Shown here piece by piece: positions 6,169-7,314 of a DNA stretch of 7,314 bases. The stretch spans positions 1 to 7,314 of the forward strand of contig JAZRAB010000110.1 of assembly GCA_045634345.1 (NCBI GenBank), written 5' to 3'. Position 1 is the stretch's first letter, and each line of letters starts with the position of its first letter. Both the position numbers and the translations under genes were made by a program. The stretch comes from Flemingiibacterium sp045634345. GTDB lineage: Bacteria; Bacillota; Clostridia; Oscillospirales; CAG-272. Below the pieces are notes generated by a model. It searched no databases and was not told the DNA's origin. It saw nothing but the letters and a program-made list of their open reading frames with translations.

Positions 6169-6995
6169 GCAATGACACTTCACAATTCAGAAAAATAAGT
6201 GATGATTTAATTGTCTTTCACAATAAAAATGAAATTCCTTATATTTCTGTTCCGCATCTTCATAGTCAATACGAGATTTATTATAATGTATGCGGTGCGA
6301 GAGGGTTCATGGTAAGTGGTAAATTTTACAAATGCAATAACCGCGAGCTGATTATTGTACCTAAGCTTCAGACGCATAAGGTGGTAGTCGACAAAAACAC
6401 ATATTATGAAAGATGTGTTATCAACATAAACGAAGCGATTTTAGAGCAATTAGCTTCATTATGCAGAGCTGAAGACAGTGTTTCATGGCTCAGAAACAAA
6501 GATGGGATGGTAAACTTAAGCCTTCCACAGCACGAATATTTCATAAATCTTGTGTCATCCTATAATGACGAATCAAAAGATGAATTTATGAAAATGTCTG
6601 TTTTTCTTAATATTTTGTCGTTTCTTAAGGATGCTTTTTCCACCCAAGAAACTCCAGAATTTCTTGAGGATGAGCATGTTTCATATTCTGATAAGGTTAT
6701 ACGCATTATTGAGAAAAATCCCGGTATTGGCACAGTGTCGGAAATTGCCCGATTACTTTATATAAATGAAGACTATATAAACAGAGTTTTTCGTGAGGAA
6801 ACAGGTATAACTATTAAAAAATATCTTATAATGCGTATGCTATCTGAGGCGAAGAAGCACCTCTATCTTGGAAAAACTGTTAAAGAGGCTTGCGTTCTAT
6901 CGGGATTCGGAGACTACTCCAATTTTTTGCGTACTTTTAAAAAATATGAAGGGTATCCTCCGAGCGAGCTTGAAGACCTTACAAAGCCACTATAG
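6165..6995 (+). CDS. AraC-family transcriptional regulator with N-terminal cupin
   Basis: The product is 276 residues. Residues ~13-95 form a cupin-type sensing domain with the typical PHLHSQYEIYYNV (30-42) and a later ELIIVPKLQTHKV strand pair. The C-terminal ~100 residues form the double helix-turn-helix DNA-binding domain: first HTH ~188-211 (GTVSEIARLLYINEDYINRV), second ~238-261, ending in the signature GFGDYSNFLRTFKKYEGYPPSEL (247-269, with an unusual GD in place of the common YD or SD). It starts at ATG 6165, overlapping the nagA stop by 4 nt. There is only a weak, distant GGAAGA (6145-6150), so translation is probably coupled to nagA. It probably senses a sugar from this pathway and acts at the operon promoter, where direct repeats are seen. 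Ligand and target are inference. No membrane segments or extra domains are present. Confidence 0.92.
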   Translation: MSNDTSQFRKISDDLIVFHNKNEIPYISVPHLHSQYEIYYNVCGARGFMVSGKFYKCNNRELIIVPKLQTHKVVVDKNTYYERCVININEAILEQLASLCRAEDSVSWLRNKDGMVNLSLPQHEYFINLVSSYNDESKDEFMKMSVFLNILSFLKDAFSTQETPEFLEDEHVSYSDKVIRIIEKNPGIGTVSEIARLLYINEDYINRVFREETGITIKKYLIMRMLSEAKKHLYLGKTVKEACVLSGFGDYSNFLRTFKKYEGYPPSELEDLTKPL

Positions 6996-7088
6996 TATTT
7001 TTACGAACACTCCTCACTTGACGCAGCATTTGATTTGTCCATTATTATGAATGACGGAAATCTGCATGATAATAGAGATTCACTAAAT

Positions 7089-7123
7089 AATGATGACCAC
7101 CGGTTAAGCCGGTGGTCATCATT
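7089..7123. terminator. Strong hairpin ending the amino-sugar operon
   Basis: A perfect 15-bp stem pairs AATGATGACCACCGG (7089-7103) with CCGGTGGTCATCATT (7109-7123) around a TTAAG loop. Its position, 93 nt after the araC stop and just before a new promoter, fits a transcript end. The 3' flank is TATATAA rather than a run of T, so termination may be less efficient than at 1808-1841, or the element may mainly protect the 3' end. The symmetric design works on either strand. A weaker 9-bp stem (7041-7049 with 7065-7073) lies upstream in the same gap; otherwise 6996-7088 shows no gene. Confidence 0.65.
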
Positions 7124-7140
7124 TATATAAGTCTACACGC

Positions 7141-7169
7141 TTGACAATTATAAAAAAATATGCGATAAT
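7141..7169 (+). promoter_or_regulatory. Sigma-A promoter of the RNA methyltransferase gene
   Basis: TTGACA (7141-7146) is followed after 17 bp by GATAAT (7164-7169), with TG at 7161-7162 giving an extended -10. Transcription should begin near 7176, about 25 nt before the start codon. A second TATAAT at 7171-7176 lies too far from the -35 box for standard spacing. Confidence 0.83.
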
Positions 7170-7200
7170 ATATAATATGATGACGCTTGGAGGTAAGTAA

Positions 7201-7314
7201 ATGCCAAACACATACGAATACGTTGCGACATGCCTTTTCGGACTCGAAGCATTGCTTGGTGAGGAGATAGATGCGCTCGGATATGAGCGTGTAGATACAA
7301 TCGATGGGCGAGTT
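7201..7314 (+). CDS. THUMP-domain class I SAM-dependent RNA methyltransferase, N-terminus (3' truncated by window)
   Basis: The first 38 codons are present, starting at ATG 7201 behind GGAGG (7189-7193, 7-nt spacing). The peptide begins MPNTYEYVATCLFGLEALL and continues GEEIDALGYERV then a DGRV strand. This pattern of an ATC-FGLEALL segment, an EEI-LGYE segment and a DGRV strand is characteristic of the N-terminus of RlmL/YpsC-type methyltransferases. Their N-terminal ferredoxin-like and THUMP region precedes a catalytic domain that makes N2-methylguanosine in 23S rRNA in the well-studied members. The catalytic domain is outside the window, so the exact target cannot be judged. The gene has its own promoter and is not part of the sugar operon. 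Confidence 0.8.
   Translation, partial: MPNTYEYVATCLFGLEALLGEEIDALGYERVDTIDGRV

Noticed and set aside
7047..7130. 27-codon frame between araC and the methyltransferase gene
   Set aside because: There is no ribosome site, and the second half is simply the translation of the long hairpin at 7089-7123.

Overview
The window looks like chromosome from a low-to-medium GC Gram-positive bacterium, most likely a gut Clostridia member (Oscillospiraceae/Lachnospiraceae-like). The greA-lysS order, purine-rich Shine-Dalgarno sequences (GAAAGGA, GGAGG), consensus sigma-A promoters (TTGACA-17-TAAAAT and TTGACA-17-GATAAT) and the style of the AraC-type regulator support this. The genus cannot be fixed from the sequence alone. 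All real genes are on the + strand.

Layout. (1) 1-1841 is housekeeping: the 3' end of greA, then lysS (class II lysyl-tRNA synthetase) 37 nt later with no promoter between, closed by a strong intrinsic terminator. (2) 1889-7123 is an accessory sugar operon. It has one clear promoter (1923-1951) with a pair of direct repeats just upstream, and four genes: a large DUF4838 protein (GH163-like glycosidase candidate, no signal peptide), a divergent nagB (glucosamine-6-phosphate deaminase family), nagA (N-acetylglucosamine-6-phosphate deacetylase) and an AraC-family regulator overlapping nagA by 4 nt. It ends at a perfect 15-bp hairpin. (3) 7141-7314 returns to housekeeping: a fresh promoter, a GGAGG ribosome site and the first 38 codons of a THUMP-type class I RNA methyltransferase (RlmL/YpsC family).

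How the genes fit together. NagA converts GlcNAc-6-phosphate to glucosamine-6-phosphate, and NagB converts that to fructose-6-phosphate. The first gene is predicted to act in the same cytoplasm and could supply the amino sugar by cleaving an imported GlcNAc-containing glycoside. The AraC protein, encoded last, is the obvious candidate to sense the substrate and act at the operon promoter. No transporter and no GlcNAc kinase is encoded here, so uptake and phosphorylation must come from elsewhere or the substrate must arrive already phosphorylated.

The most unusual non-coding signal is a pair of related RNA elements directly upstream of nagB and nagA. Each has a GAAAGGA Shine-Dalgarno-like sequence, a short hairpin with a compensatory base-pair change between the two copies, and a second purine-rich site before the start codon. 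They look like matched translational control elements.
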